Shown one piece after another: positions 1-9,826 of a stretch of DNA of 12,850 bases. The position numbers and the translations under genes are program-made. Position 1 is the first letter of the stretch; the number at the start of each line of letters is the position of its first letter. Under the pieces are notes generated by a model. The model worked only from the letters and a program-made list of their open reading frames with translations. It was not told where the DNA came from and did not search any database. The stretch is from JAYSFC01 sp041913505 (GTDB lineage Bacteria > Pseudomonadota > Gammaproteobacteria > Burkholderiales > Burkholderiaceae_C), in assembly GCA_041913505.1 (NCBI GenBank), contig JAYSFC010000113.1, positions 1 through 12,850 of the forward strand. Direction: 5' to 3'.

Positions 1-3521
<3,521 letters not shown>

Positions 3522-3572
3522 GGCCGCGCACGCTCCATCCGCACAGCATTCATAGACAAGGACACCTTCATC

Positions 3573-5051
3573 ATGGGCAAGACCACTGGTTTCATGGAAT
3601 ACGAGCGCATCGAGGAGGGCTACAGGCCCGTCGCCGAGCGCCTGAAGCACTACAAGGAATTCGTCATCGGGCTCGACGAGAGCCAGGCCCAGGTGCAGGG
3701 CGCGCGCTGCATGGACTGCGGCACGCCGTTCTGCAACAACGGCTGCCCGGTCAACAACATCATTCCGGACTTCAACGACCTGGTCTACCACGGCGACTGG
3801 AAGAACGCGATCGATGTGCTGCACAGCACCAACAACTTCCCCGAGTTCACCGGCCGCATCTGCCCCGCGCCCTGCGAGGCCGCCTGCGTGCTCAACGTGA
3901 ACGACGATGCCGTGGGCATCAAGAGCATCGAGCACGCGATCATCGACCGCGCCTGGGCCGAGGGCTGGGTCAAGCCCCAGCCGGCGGCGGCGAAGACCGG
4001 CAAGACCGTGGCCGTGATCGGCGGCGGACCGGCCGGCCTGGCGGCGGCGCAGCAGCTGGCGCGCGCCGGCCACGGCGTCACCGTCTTCGAGAAGAACAGC
4101 CGCATCGGCGGCCTGCTGCGCTACGGCATTCCCGACTTCAAGATGGAGAAGTCGCACATCGACCAGCGCGTCAAGCAGCTGGAAGCCGAAGGCGTGGTGT
4201 TCCGCACCAGCGTGTTCGTGGGCGCGGCCAAGGACGGCCTGGGCAAGGGCTCCAAGGTGACCAACTGGGCCAAGGAAACCGTCACGCCCGAGCAGCTGAA
4301 CAAGGAGTTCGACGCCGTGCTGCTCACGGGCGGCGCCGAGCAGTCGCGCGACCTGCCCGTGCCGGGCCGCGACCTTGACGGCATCCACTTCGCCATGGAA
4401 TTCCTGCCGCAGCAGAACAAGGTCAATGCGGGTGACAAGCTCAAGGGCCAGTTGCGCGCTGACGGCAAGCACGTCATCGTGATCGGCGGCGGCGACACGG
4501 GCTCCGACTGCGTGGGCACGAGCAACCGCCACGGCGCCGTGAGCGTGACGCAGTTCGAGCTCATGCCCCGGCCGCCCGAGCAGGAAAACCGTCCGCTGAC
4601 CTGGCCCTATTGGCCGATCAAGCTGCGCACCAGCTCCAGCCACGAGGAAGGCTGCGAGCGCGAATTCGCCATCGCCACCAAGGAATTCCTTGGCGAGAAG
4701 GGCAAGGTCACGGGCCTCAAGACCGTGCGCGTCGAATGGAAGGACGGCAAGATGCAGGAAGTGGCCGGCAGCGAGCAGGTGCTCAAGGCCGACCTCGTGC
4801 TGCTCGCCATGGGCTTCGTGAGCCCCGTGGCGGCCGTGCTCGAAGCCTTCGGCGTGGACAAGGACGCCCGCGGCAACGCGCGTGCCACGACGGATTTCGA
4901 TGGCGGCTACGCCACCAACGTGCCCAAGGTGTTCGCGGCGGGCGACATGCGCCGCGGCCAGTCCTTGGTCGTGTGGGCCATCCGCGAGGGTCGCCAGGCC
5001 GCGCGCGCCGTGGACGAGTTCCTGATGGGCTACTCCGACCTGCCGCGCTGA
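3573..5051 (+). CDS. gltD: Glutamate synthase (NADPH) small subunit
   Basis: Beta subunit of glutamate synthase, 492 aa, about the usual family length. It takes electrons from NADPH onto FAD and passes them through iron-sulfur clusters to the FMN of GltB. The N-terminal cluster-binding region has Cys46, 49, 54 and 58 (CMDCGTPFCNNGC) and Cys97, 101 and 105 (CPAPCEAAC). An FAD Rossmann motif GGGPAG is at 150-155 and the NADPH Rossmann motif GGGDTG at 305-310. The C-terminal FAD-contacting motif is near VFAAGDMRRGQSLVVWAI. The ATG at 3573 is preceded by AAGGA (3558-3562) with a 10-base spacer, and the protein begins with the family-typical MGKTTGFMEYER. It is surely cotranscribed with gltB. The related NAD(P)H oxidoreductase subunits (for example of dihydropyrimidine dehydrogenase) are excluded by the gltB neighbour. 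Confidence 0.97.
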   Translation: MGKTTGFMEYERIEEGYRPVAERLKHYKEFVIGLDESQAQVQGARCMDCGTPFCNNGCPVNNIIPDFNDLVYHGDWKNAIDVLHSTNNFPEFTGRICPAPCEAACVLNVNDDAVGIKSIEHAIIDRAWAEGWVKPQPAAAKTGKTVAVIGGGPAGLAAAQQLARAGHGVTVFEKNSRIGGLLRYGIPDFKMEKSHIDQRVKQLEAEGVVFRTSVFVGAAKDGLGKGSKVTNWAKETVTPEQLNKEFDAVLLTGGAEQSRDLPVPGRDLDGIHFAMEFLPQQNKVNAGDKLKGQLRADGKHVIVIGGGDTGSDCVGTSNRHGAVSVTQFELMPRPPEQENRPLTWPYWPIKLRTSSSHEEGCEREFAIATKEFLGEKGKVTGLKTVRVEWKDGKMQEVAGSEQVLKADLVLLAMGFVSPVAAVLEAFGVDKDARGNARATTDFDGGYATNVPKVFAAGDMRRGQSLVVWAIREGRQAARAVDEFLMGYSDLPR

Positions 5052-5077
5052 GTCGGTTACGCAACTACCACCTTGTG

Positions 5078-5103
5078 CAACGGGCCGCGTGAGCGGCCCG
5101 TTG
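5078..5103 (+). terminator. GC-rich hairpin after gltD, probable terminator
   Basis: A perfect 11-bp inverted repeat, CAACGGGCCGC (5078-5088) with GCGGCCCGTTG (5093-5103), has a GTGA loop, which is a GNRA-type tetraloop. It starts 26 bases after the gltD stop. The following sequence, GCATTTATGG, has only a short T run, so termination strength is uncertain. The position and the new transcription unit downstream support the end of the gltBD transcript. Confidence 0.75.
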
Positions 5104-5236
5104 GCATTTATGGTGCTGCGGGTTTTCCCGAATCTGGGACAATACGGGGCTATCCAGCCCCCATCCGGTGCAGGCCTTCGGCCCGGCGTACCGGCCGGGG
5201 GCATGTTCTTTTCCAACCATTGCTCTTCTCACACCC
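5104..5236 (+). promoter_or_regulatory. Promoter and leader region of the amino-acid importer
   Basis: This gap holds no credible gene. GACAAT at 5138-5143 resembles a sigma-70 -10 box, but I see no good -35 at the right spacing. Directly after it is a 6-bp hairpin, GGGGCT (5146-5151) with AGCCCC (5156-5161). Further on is CCCGGC (5182-5187) with GCCGGG (5194-5199), followed by the T-rich stretch GTTCTTTT (5205-5212). A second pairing, CCGGT (5165-5169) with ACCGG (5190-5194), would exclude the latter hairpin. The last 30 bases before the start codon are pyrimidine-rich without a Shine-Dalgarno sequence. The promoter assignment is inference. Confidence 0.35.
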
Positions 5237-6031
5237 ATGAAAAAGTTTGCCGCGGTCATGCTCATGTCCCTCGGGGTCGTTCTGGCCGGATGCTCCAAGC
5301 AGGAGCCTGCCGCCCCCGCCGCTGCGCCGGCCCCCGCCGCCGTGGCCAAGATCGTCATCGGCCTGGACGACAACTTCCCGCCCATGGGCTTTCGCGACGA
5401 GAAGAACGAGATCGTGGGCTTCGACATCGACATGGCCCGTGAAGCGGCCAAGCGCCTCGGTGCCGAGGTGGACTTCAAGCCCATCGACTGGAGCGCCAAG
5501 GAGGCCGAGCTATCCGGCAAGCGCGTGGATGCGCTGTGGAATGGCCTGACCATCACCGAAGAGCGCAAGCAGAACATCGGCTTCACCGCGCCCTACATGG
5601 AGAACCACCAGATCATCGTGGTGGCTGCCAATTCCGGCATCAAGACCAAGGCCGATCTGGCCGGCAAGGTGGTCGGTGCGCAGGAGGGCAGCAGTGCCGT
5701 GGACGCCGTGAAGAAGGATGACGCGGTATTCAAGGGCTTCAAGGAGTTCAAAACCTTCGGTGACAACGTCGCCGCCCTCATGGACCTGTCAGCAGGCCGC
5801 CTGAACGCCGTGGTGGTCGATGAAGTGGTGGGACGCTACCTCGTTTCCAAGAAGGCCGACCAGTACGCGGTGCTCGACGACAACTTCGGCACCGAAGACT
5901 ACGGCGTGGGCGTGCGCAAGGACGACACCGAACTGCTGGGCAAGCTCGACAAGGCCCTGGCCGACATGAAGCAGGACGGCACCGCAGGCCAGATCGCCAC
6001 CAAGTGGTTCGGCAAGAACATCATCAAGTAA
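5237..6031 (+). CDS. Amino-acid ABC transporter substrate-binding lipoprotein
   Basis: Periplasmic solute-binding protein of the polar amino-acid family (SBP_bac_3), 264 aa, which delivers its ligand to the permease and ATPase encoded next. The first 19 residues form a lipoprotein signal (KK, hydrophobic core, lipobox LAGC with Cys19), then an Ala/Pro-rich linker to about residue 37. The mature fold starts at IVIGLDDNFPPMGF, followed by GFDIDMAREAAKRLGAEVDF and LTITEERKQNIGFTAPY, the region that carries ligand-contacting residues in this family. An upstream in-frame ATG at 5168 is rejected because the 5237 start gives a textbook signal peptide. No Shine-Dalgarno is visible before 5237. Substrate is unknown: glutamine, glutamate, arginine, lysine or cystine are all possible, and nearness to gltBD only hints at a nitrogen-rich amino acid. 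Confidence 0.9.
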   Translation: MKKFAAVMLMSLGVVLAGCSKQEPAAPAAAPAPAAVAKIVIGLDDNFPPMGFRDEKNEIVGFDIDMAREAAKRLGAEVDFKPIDWSAKEAELSGKRVDALWNGLTITEERKQNIGFTAPYMENHQIIVVAANSGIKTKADLAGKVVGAQEGSSAVDAVKKDDAVFKGFKEFKTFGDNVAALMDLSAGRLNAVVVDEVVGRYLVSKKADQYAVLDDNFGTEDYGVGVRKDDTELLGKLDKALADMKQDGTAGQIATKWFGKNIIK

Positions 6032-6055
6032 CCTATCCCCTTCGGGCTTCCCTGG

Positions 6056-6086
6056 CACCGGCAGCGCCTGTACTGGCCTGCCGGTG
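6056..6086 (+). promoter_or_regulatory. Intercistronic hairpin between binding-protein and permease genes
   Basis: A perfect 9-bp inverted repeat, CACCGGCAG (6056-6064) with CTGCCGGTG (6078-6086), has a 13-base loop and two possible G-U pairs at its base (G55-T87, G54-T88). It lies 24 bases after the binding-protein stop and ends 5 bases before the permease ATG at 6092. Only TTT follows, so it is a poor intrinsic terminator. It more likely protects the upstream message or hinders ribosome entry downstream, giving more binding protein than permease. Function is inference; the repeat is plainly present. Confidence 0.65.
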
Positions 6087-6091
6087 TTTGC

Positions 6092-6748
6092 ATGATGGAC
6101 TACGTACTCTCCCTCCTGGGGCCGCTGGCGCAGGGCGCGCTGGTCACCCTCAAGCTGTTCGCGATCACGCTGGCGCTGGCCGTGCCGCTGGGGCTGGCAC
6201 TGGCGCTGGCACGCGTGTCGCGCTTCGCGGCACTGAGCCAGGCGGTGAATGGCTACATCTGGCTCATGCGCGGCACGCCGCTCATGCTGCAGATGCTGTT
6301 CATCTACTTCGCGCTGCCCTTCGTGCCCGTGGTCGGCGTGCGCCTGCCGGACTTTCCGGCCGCCGTGGTGGCGTTCGCGCTGAACTACGCGGCCTACTTC
6401 GCCGAGATCTTCCGCGCCGGCATCCAGTCGGTGGACCGGGGCCAGTACGAGGCCGCCAAGGTGCTGGGCATGGGCTACGGCCAGACCATGCGCCGCATCG
6501 TGCTGCCGCAGATGGTGCGCAGCATCCTGCCGCCCATGAGCAACGAGACCATCACGCTCGTGAAGGACACCTCGCTCATCTACGTGCTGGCCCTCAACGA
6601 CCTGCTGCGCGCCGCGCGCGGCATCGTGCAGCGCGACTTCACCACCACGCCCTTCATCGTCGCGGCGGCCTTTTACCTGGCCATGACGCTGCTGCTCACC
6701 TGGGCTTTCCAGCGCCTGGAGAAACGCTATGCCAAGTACGACCAGTGA
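6092..6748 (+). CDS. Amino-acid ABC transporter permease
   Basis: Inner-membrane permease of the HisM/GlnP (HisMQ) family, 218 aa. It forms the channel that accepts substrate from the binding protein. Several hydrophobic segments are visible, for example residues about 12-40 (GALVTLKLFAITLALAVPLG) and near the C-terminus (FIVAAAFYLAMTLLLTWAF). The cytoplasmic EAA loop that docks with the ATPase is EAAKVLGMGYGQTMRRIVLP (about nt 6450-6509). Only one permease gene is present, so a homodimer is expected, unlike the HisQ/HisM pair. Start is ATG 6092 or the adjacent ATG 6095; neither has a Shine-Dalgarno, and the stem-loop at 6056-6086 abuts them. The 3' end overlaps the ATPase gene by 20 bases. 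Family is secure, substrate unknown. Confidence 0.92.
   Translation: MMDYVLSLLGPLAQGALVTLKLFAITLALAVPLGLALALARVSRFAALSQAVNGYIWLMRGTPLMLQMLFIYFALPFVPVVGVRLPDFPAAVVAFALNYAAYFAEIFRAGIQSVDRGQYEAAKVLGMGYGQTMRRIVLPQMVRSILPPMSNETITLVKDTSLIYVLALNDLLRAARGIVQRDFTTTPFIVAAAFYLAMTLLLTWAFQRLEKRYAKYDQ
6718..6721 (+). promoter_or_regulatory. Ribosome binding site favouring the 6729 start
   Basis: GGAG lies 7 bases before ATG 6729, inside the permease coding sequence. It supports translation-coupled initiation at 6729 rather than at the second in-frame ATG, 6756. Confidence 0.5.
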
Positions 6749-7508
6749 AGCGCCCATGATCGAGGCGCGCGACCTGCGCAAGCGCTTCGGCGCCAACGAG
6801 GTGCTGCGCGGCGTGTCGCTGCAGGTGCGCAAGGGCGAGGTGGTGGCGGTGATCGGGCCCTCGGGCTCGGGCAAGAGCACCTTTCTGCGCTGCCTGAACC
6901 ACCTGGAGACCATCGACAGCGGCCACATCGCCATCGAGGGCGAAACCCTGGCCACCACCGATGCGCAGGGGCGCTGTGCCTACGTGCCCGACGCCGAGGT
7001 GCGACGCATTGGCGCCAAGACCGGCATGGTGTTCCAGCACTTCAACCTGTTCCCGCACCTCACGGTGCTGGAAAACCTCATCGAGGCCCCCATGGTGGTG
7101 CAGGGCCTGGCGCGTGATGCGGCGGTTGCCCGCGCCGAGGCGCTGCTCGCCAAGGTGGGTCTGCTGCCGAAGCGCGACAGCTACCCCGCGCGCCTGTCGG
7201 GCGGGCAGAAGCAGCGCGTGGCCATCGCGCGCGCGCTGGCCATGGAGCCCGACATCCTGCTGTTCGACGAGCCGACCTCGGCGCTCGACCCCGAGCTCAC
7301 GGGCGAGGTGCTGCGCACCATGCGCCAGCTCGCGCAGGAGCACATGACCATGCTCGTGGTCACGCACGAAATGGGCTTTGCGCGCGAGGTGGCGCACCGC
7401 GTGGTCTTCATGGACCAGGGGGAGCTCATCGAGTCGGCACCGGCTGCCGAATTCTTCGCCCAGCCGCGGCACGCGCGCACACGAGCCTTCCTGCAAAGCA
7501 TGCTCTGA
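6729..7508 (+). CDS. Amino-acid ABC transporter ATP-binding protein
   Basis: ATPase of the polar amino-acid importer (GlnQ/HisP/ArtP family), 259 aa; it works as a cytoplasmic dimer on the permease encoded just before. All motifs are intact: Walker A GPSGSGKST (43-51), Q-loop GMVFQHFNLF, signature LSGGQKQR, Walker B ILLFDEPTSALD and H-loop VVTHEMGF. An insert between the Walker A and Q-loop (TTDAQGRCAYVPDAEVRRI) is of the kind seen in HisP-like members. The start at 6729 overlaps the permease stop by 20 bases and has GGAG 7 bases upstream. ATG 6756 would give a 250-aa protein starting MIEARDLRKRFG, which is also family-like, so the first nine residues are uncertain. It closes the three-gene operon; no clear intrinsic terminator follows. 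Confidence 0.93.
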   Translation: MPSTTSEAPMIEARDLRKRFGANEVLRGVSLQVRKGEVVAVIGPSGSGKSTFLRCLNHLETIDSGHIAIEGETLATTDAQGRCAYVPDAEVRRIGAKTGMVFQHFNLFPHLTVLENLIEAPMVVQGLARDAAVARAEALLAKVGLLPKRDSYPARLSGGQKQRVAIARALAMEPDILLFDEPTSALDPELTGEVLRTMRQLAQEHMTMLVVTHEMGFAREVAHRVVFMDQGELIESAPAAEFFAQPRHARTRAFLQSML

Positions 7509-7578
7509 CCGCTGCGCACGCCATGGCGGCAATTTGAATAAAATGGGCCGCTTGCGCTGGAGCGGCAAGCACAGGAAG

Positions 7579-7593
7579 CTATAAAAAATATAG
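7579..7593. repeat. A/T-rich perfect palindrome
   Basis: CTATA (7579-7583), AAAAA, TATAG (7589-7593) is a perfect 5-bp inverted repeat in otherwise GC-rich sequence. It could be a protein-binding site, an A/T-rich promoter element (TATAGT at 7589-7594 resembles a -10 box) or a remnant of a dispersed intergenic repeat. I recall similar A/T-centred repeats in Comamonadaceae, but this is memory and was not searched. Confidence 0.4.
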
Positions 7594-7597
7594 TGCC

Positions 7598-7654
7598 GAT
7601 GCGAGGTTGCCACCTGCAAACATGCGTGAATGTATGTTGAGTTACCATCGCATC
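7598..7654 (+). ncRNA. Candidate structured 5' leader element of the mla operon
   Basis: Outer stem: GATGCGAGGT (7598-7607) pairs with ACC-A-TCGCATC (7644-7654) over 10 bp with one bulged A at 7647. Inner hairpin: AACATGCG (7619-7626) pairs with TGTATGTT (7631-7638), using two G-U pairs and a TGAA tetraloop. Between the stems is an asymmetric internal loop of 11 and 5 bases. It ends 57 bases before the mlaF ATG. It matches no riboswitch or RNA family that I recognise. Pairing is seen directly; function is inference. Confidence 0.4.
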
Positions 7655-7711
7655 CCCTGGGGTTTGCCCTGAGAATCCCCCCCTCGACCCTCCTTTTTCC
7701 CATTCCGCTGC

Positions 7712-8542
7712 ATGGCTGAGCAACCTCTTCTGGTGGAACTGCGCAACGTCACGTTCTCGTACGGCGAGCGCGTGATCCTGCGCGACCTCTCGTTGCAAGT
7801 GCCGCGCGGCAAGGTCACGGCGCTCATGGGCGCCTCGGGCGGTGGCAAGACCACGGTACTGCGCCTCATTGGCGGGCAGCAGCGTGCCCAGCAGGGGCAG
7901 GTGCTGTTCGACGGCCACGACGTGGGCGCGATGGACCGCGATGCGCTCTACGCCGCGCGCCGGCGCATGGGCATGCTGTTCCAGTTCGGCGCGCTGTTCA
8001 CCGACATGAGCGTGTTCGAGAATGTGGCATTTCCGCTGCGCGAGCACACCGACCTGCCCGACGAACTGGTGCGCGACATCGTGCTCATGAAGCTGCACGC
8101 CGTGGGCCTGCGCGGTGCGCGCGACCTGCTGCCGAGCCAGATCTCGGGCGGCATGGCGCGGCGCGTGGCGCTGGCACGCGCCGTGGCGCTCGACCCCGAG
8201 CTCGTCATGTACGACGAGCCTTTCGCGGGGCTCGACCCGATCTCTCTGGGCACGGCGGCGCAGCTCATCCGCGAGCTCAACGACGCGATGGGCCTGACCA
8301 CCATCCTGGTCTCGCACGACGTGGAGGAAACCTTCCGGGTGGCCGACCACGTGATCGTGCTCGGCCCCGGCACGGTAGCCGCCCAGGGCTCGCCCGACGA
8401 GGTGCGCGCGAGCAGCGATCCGCTCGTGCACCAGTTCGTGCACGCGCTGCCTTCGGGACCGGTGCCGTTCCACTATCCGGGGCCCGACGTGGCGCAGGAC
8501 TTCGGCCCTTCGGGCGTTTCTTTTGACGGAGGTGGGCGATGA
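7712..8542 (+). CDS. mlaF: Phospholipid ABC transporter ATP-binding protein MlaF
   Basis: Cytoplasmic ATPase of the MlaFEDB inner-membrane complex, which handles phospholipids moved between the outer and inner membranes to keep outer-membrane asymmetry. Length is 276 aa (E. coli about 270). Motifs: Walker A GASGGGKTT (40-48), Q-loop region GMLFQFGALF, the Mla-type signature ISGGMARR (144-151), Walker B LVMYDEPF (164-171) and H-loop SHDVEE. The C-terminal extension includes GPVPFHYPG, like the GPVPF segment of E. coli MlaF, a region that contacts the partner MlaF and MlaB. The start is set by homology (MAEQPLLVELRNVTFSYG); it has a C/T-rich leader and no Shine-Dalgarno. The gene overlaps mlaE by 4 bases (ATGA), so it opens the operon. 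Confidence 0.95.
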   Translation: MAEQPLLVELRNVTFSYGERVILRDLSLQVPRGKVTALMGASGGGKTTVLRLIGGQQRAQQGQVLFDGHDVGAMDRDALYAARRRMGMLFQFGALFTDMSVFENVAFPLREHTDLPDELVRDIVLMKLHAVGLRGARDLLPSQISGGMARRVALARAVALDPELVMYDEPFAGLDPISLGTAAQLIRELNDAMGLTTILVSHDVEETFRVADHVIVLGPGTVAAQGSPDEVRASSDPLVHQFVHALPSGPVPFHYPGPDVAQDFGPSGVSFDGGGR

Positions 8543-9321
8543 GCTGGTGGCGGCCTTCCGATGTGGGTTTTGCCGTGCGCAGCCAGCTGGCCGACATCGG
8601 CCAGGGCGCGCGCCTGCTGGCGCAGTTGCTGCGCCTCTTTGGCACGGCGTTCAAGCGCCCCCGGTTCGTGGGCGACCAGATCCATTTCCTGGGCAACTAC
8701 TCGTTGTCGATCATCGCCGTGTCGGGCCTGTTCGTGGGCTTCGTGCTGGGGCTGCAGGGCTATTACACGCTGCAGCGCTACGGCTCGGCCGAGGCTCTGG
8801 GCCTGCTCGTGGCGCTGTCGCTGGTGCGCGAGCTGGGGCCTGTGGTCACGGCGCTGCTGTTCGCGGGGCGCGCGGGCACCTCGCTCACGGCCGAGATCGG
8901 CCTCATGAAGGCGGGCGAGCAGCTCAGCGCCATGGAGATGATGGCCGTGGACCCGGTCAGCCGCATCCTCGCGCCGCGCTTCTGGGCCGGCCTGATCGTG
9001 ATGCCGCTGCTCGCGGCCGTGTTCAGTGCCGTAGGCGTGATCGGCGGTTGGATCGTGGGCGTGCTCATGATCGGCGTCGATGGTGGCGCGTTCTGGGGGC
9101 AGATGCAGGACGGCGTCGATATCTGGAAGGATCTGGGCAACGGCGTACTCAAGAGCGTGGTGTTCGGCCTGGCGGTGACCTTCGTGGCGCTGCTGCAGGG
9201 CTACACCGCCAAGCCCACGCCCGAGGGCGTTTCGCGCGCCACGACGCGTACCGTGGTCATGGCCTCGCTGGCCGTGCTGGGGCTGGACTTTGTCCTCACG
9301 GCCCTGATGTTCAGCATTTAG
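8539..9321 (+). CDS. mlaE: Phospholipid ABC transporter permease MlaE
   Basis: Integral inner-membrane subunit of MlaFEDB, 260 aa, matching the family length. It begins with an amphipathic N-terminal segment and then has several hydrophobic helices (for example SIIAVSGLFVGFVLGLQGYY and LIVMPLLAAVFSAVGVIGGW). The hallmark is the conserved stretch RELGPVVTALLFAGRAGTSL followed by TAEIGLMKAGEQLSAMEMM (about nt 8827-8943), which includes the coupling region that contacts MlaF. The start overlaps the mlaF stop as ATGA and has GGAGGT at 8528-8533, 5 bases upstream. mlaD begins 16 bases after the stop. Confidence 0.95.
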   Translation: MSWWRPSDVGFAVRSQLADIGQGARLLAQLLRLFGTAFKRPRFVGDQIHFLGNYSLSIIAVSGLFVGFVLGLQGYYTLQRYGSAEALGLLVALSLVRELGPVVTALLFAGRAGTSLTAEIGLMKAGEQLSAMEMMAVDPVSRILAPRFWAGLIVMPLLAAVFSAVGVIGGWIVGVLMIGVDGGAFWGQMQDGVDIWKDLGNGVLKSVVFGLAVTFVALLQGYTAKPTPEGVSRATTRTVVMASLAVLGLDFVLTALMFSI

Positions 9322-9337
9322 AAAGAGACAGAGAACC

Positions 9338-9826
9338 ATGCAGCATTCGAAGAACGATGTCTGGGTCGGCCTGTTCGTGATGATCGGCGCCGCGGCGCTC
9401 GTGTTCCTGGCCCTGCAGTCCGCCAACCTCCTGCACCTCAATTTCCAGTCGGGCTACCGCGTCACGGCGCGCTTCGACAACATCGGCGGGCTCAAGCCCA
9501 AGGCTGCCGTGCGCAGCGCCGGGGTGGTCGTGGGCCGCGTCGAGGCGATCACGTTCGACGACAAGACCTTCCAGGCCCGCGTGACGCTGGCGCTGGACGA
9601 TCGCTATGCGTTCCCCAAGGACAGCTCGCTCAAGATCCTCACGAGCGGCCTGCTGGGCGACCAGTACATCGGCATCGATCCTGGCGCGGACGAGAAGAAC
9701 CTCGCCCCCGGCGACACCGTGACCTCCACGCAGTCCGCCGTGGTGCTGGAGAACCTGATCGGGCAATTCCTCTACGGCAAGGCCGAGGCCGGTGGCACGG
9801 CACCAGCGGCAGGGAGCAAGAAATGA
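9338..9826 (+). CDS. mlaD: Phospholipid transport MCE-domain protein MlaD
   Basis: Membrane-anchored periplasmic MCE protein, 162 aa, which forms a hexameric ring on MlaE and passes lipid to and from MlaC. Residues about 8-27 are a single transmembrane anchor (WVGLFVMIGAAALVFLALQS). The MCE domain follows at about 38-115, with ARFDNIGGLKPKAAVRSAGV and the conserved SGLLGDQYIGI loop. After it comes the helix that lines the central pore, with SAVVLENLIGQFLYG, very like E. coli MlaD. The tail is short and Ala/Gly-rich, making it slightly shorter than the E. coli protein. A purine-rich AGAAAGAGACAGAGAA precedes the ATG. The stop overlaps the mlaA start by 4 bases. Confidence 0.95.
   Translation: MQHSKNDVWVGLFVMIGAAALVFLALQSANLLHLNFQSGYRVTARFDNIGGLKPKAAVRSAGVVVGRVEAITFDDKTFQARVTLALDDRYAFPKDSSLKILTSGLLGDQYIGIDPGADEKNLAPGDTVTSTQSAVVLENLIGQFLYGKAEAGGTAPAAGSKK

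Larger units (their letters stand above)
7509..7711 (+). promoter_or_regulatory. Non-coding gap with promoter-like and structured elements upstream of mla operon
   Basis: No credible gene lies in these 203 bases. TAAAAT at 7539-7544 could be a -10 box (no good -35 seen). Two mutually exclusive short hairpins follow: GCCGCT 7547-7552 with AGCGGC 7561-7566, and GCTTGC 7550-7555 with GCAAGC 7565-7570. An A/T palindrome spans 7579-7593, and a larger nested stem-loop spans 7598-7654. CCCCTGGGG (7654-7662) and a C/T-rich run (7676-7700) lead to the mlaF start without a Shine-Dalgarno. Most likely this is the promoter and leader of mlaFEDACB; a degenerate interspersed repeat is the alternative. Confidence 0.5.

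Noticed and set aside
5168..5236. Longer binding-protein start at ATG 5168
   Set aside because: It would place 23 unrelated residues before a textbook lipoprotein signal peptide.
5789..6958. 389-codon open frame on the - strand
   Set aside because: It lies opposite three well-supported importer genes, is rich in His/Arg/Gln/Val runs typical of the antisense of GC-rich coding DNA, and shows no domain I recognise.
7181..8473. 430-codon open frame on the - strand across the importer ATPase, the gap and mlaF
   Set aside because: Same antisense low-complexity composition; it opposes intact ATPase motifs and crosses the structured non-coding gap.
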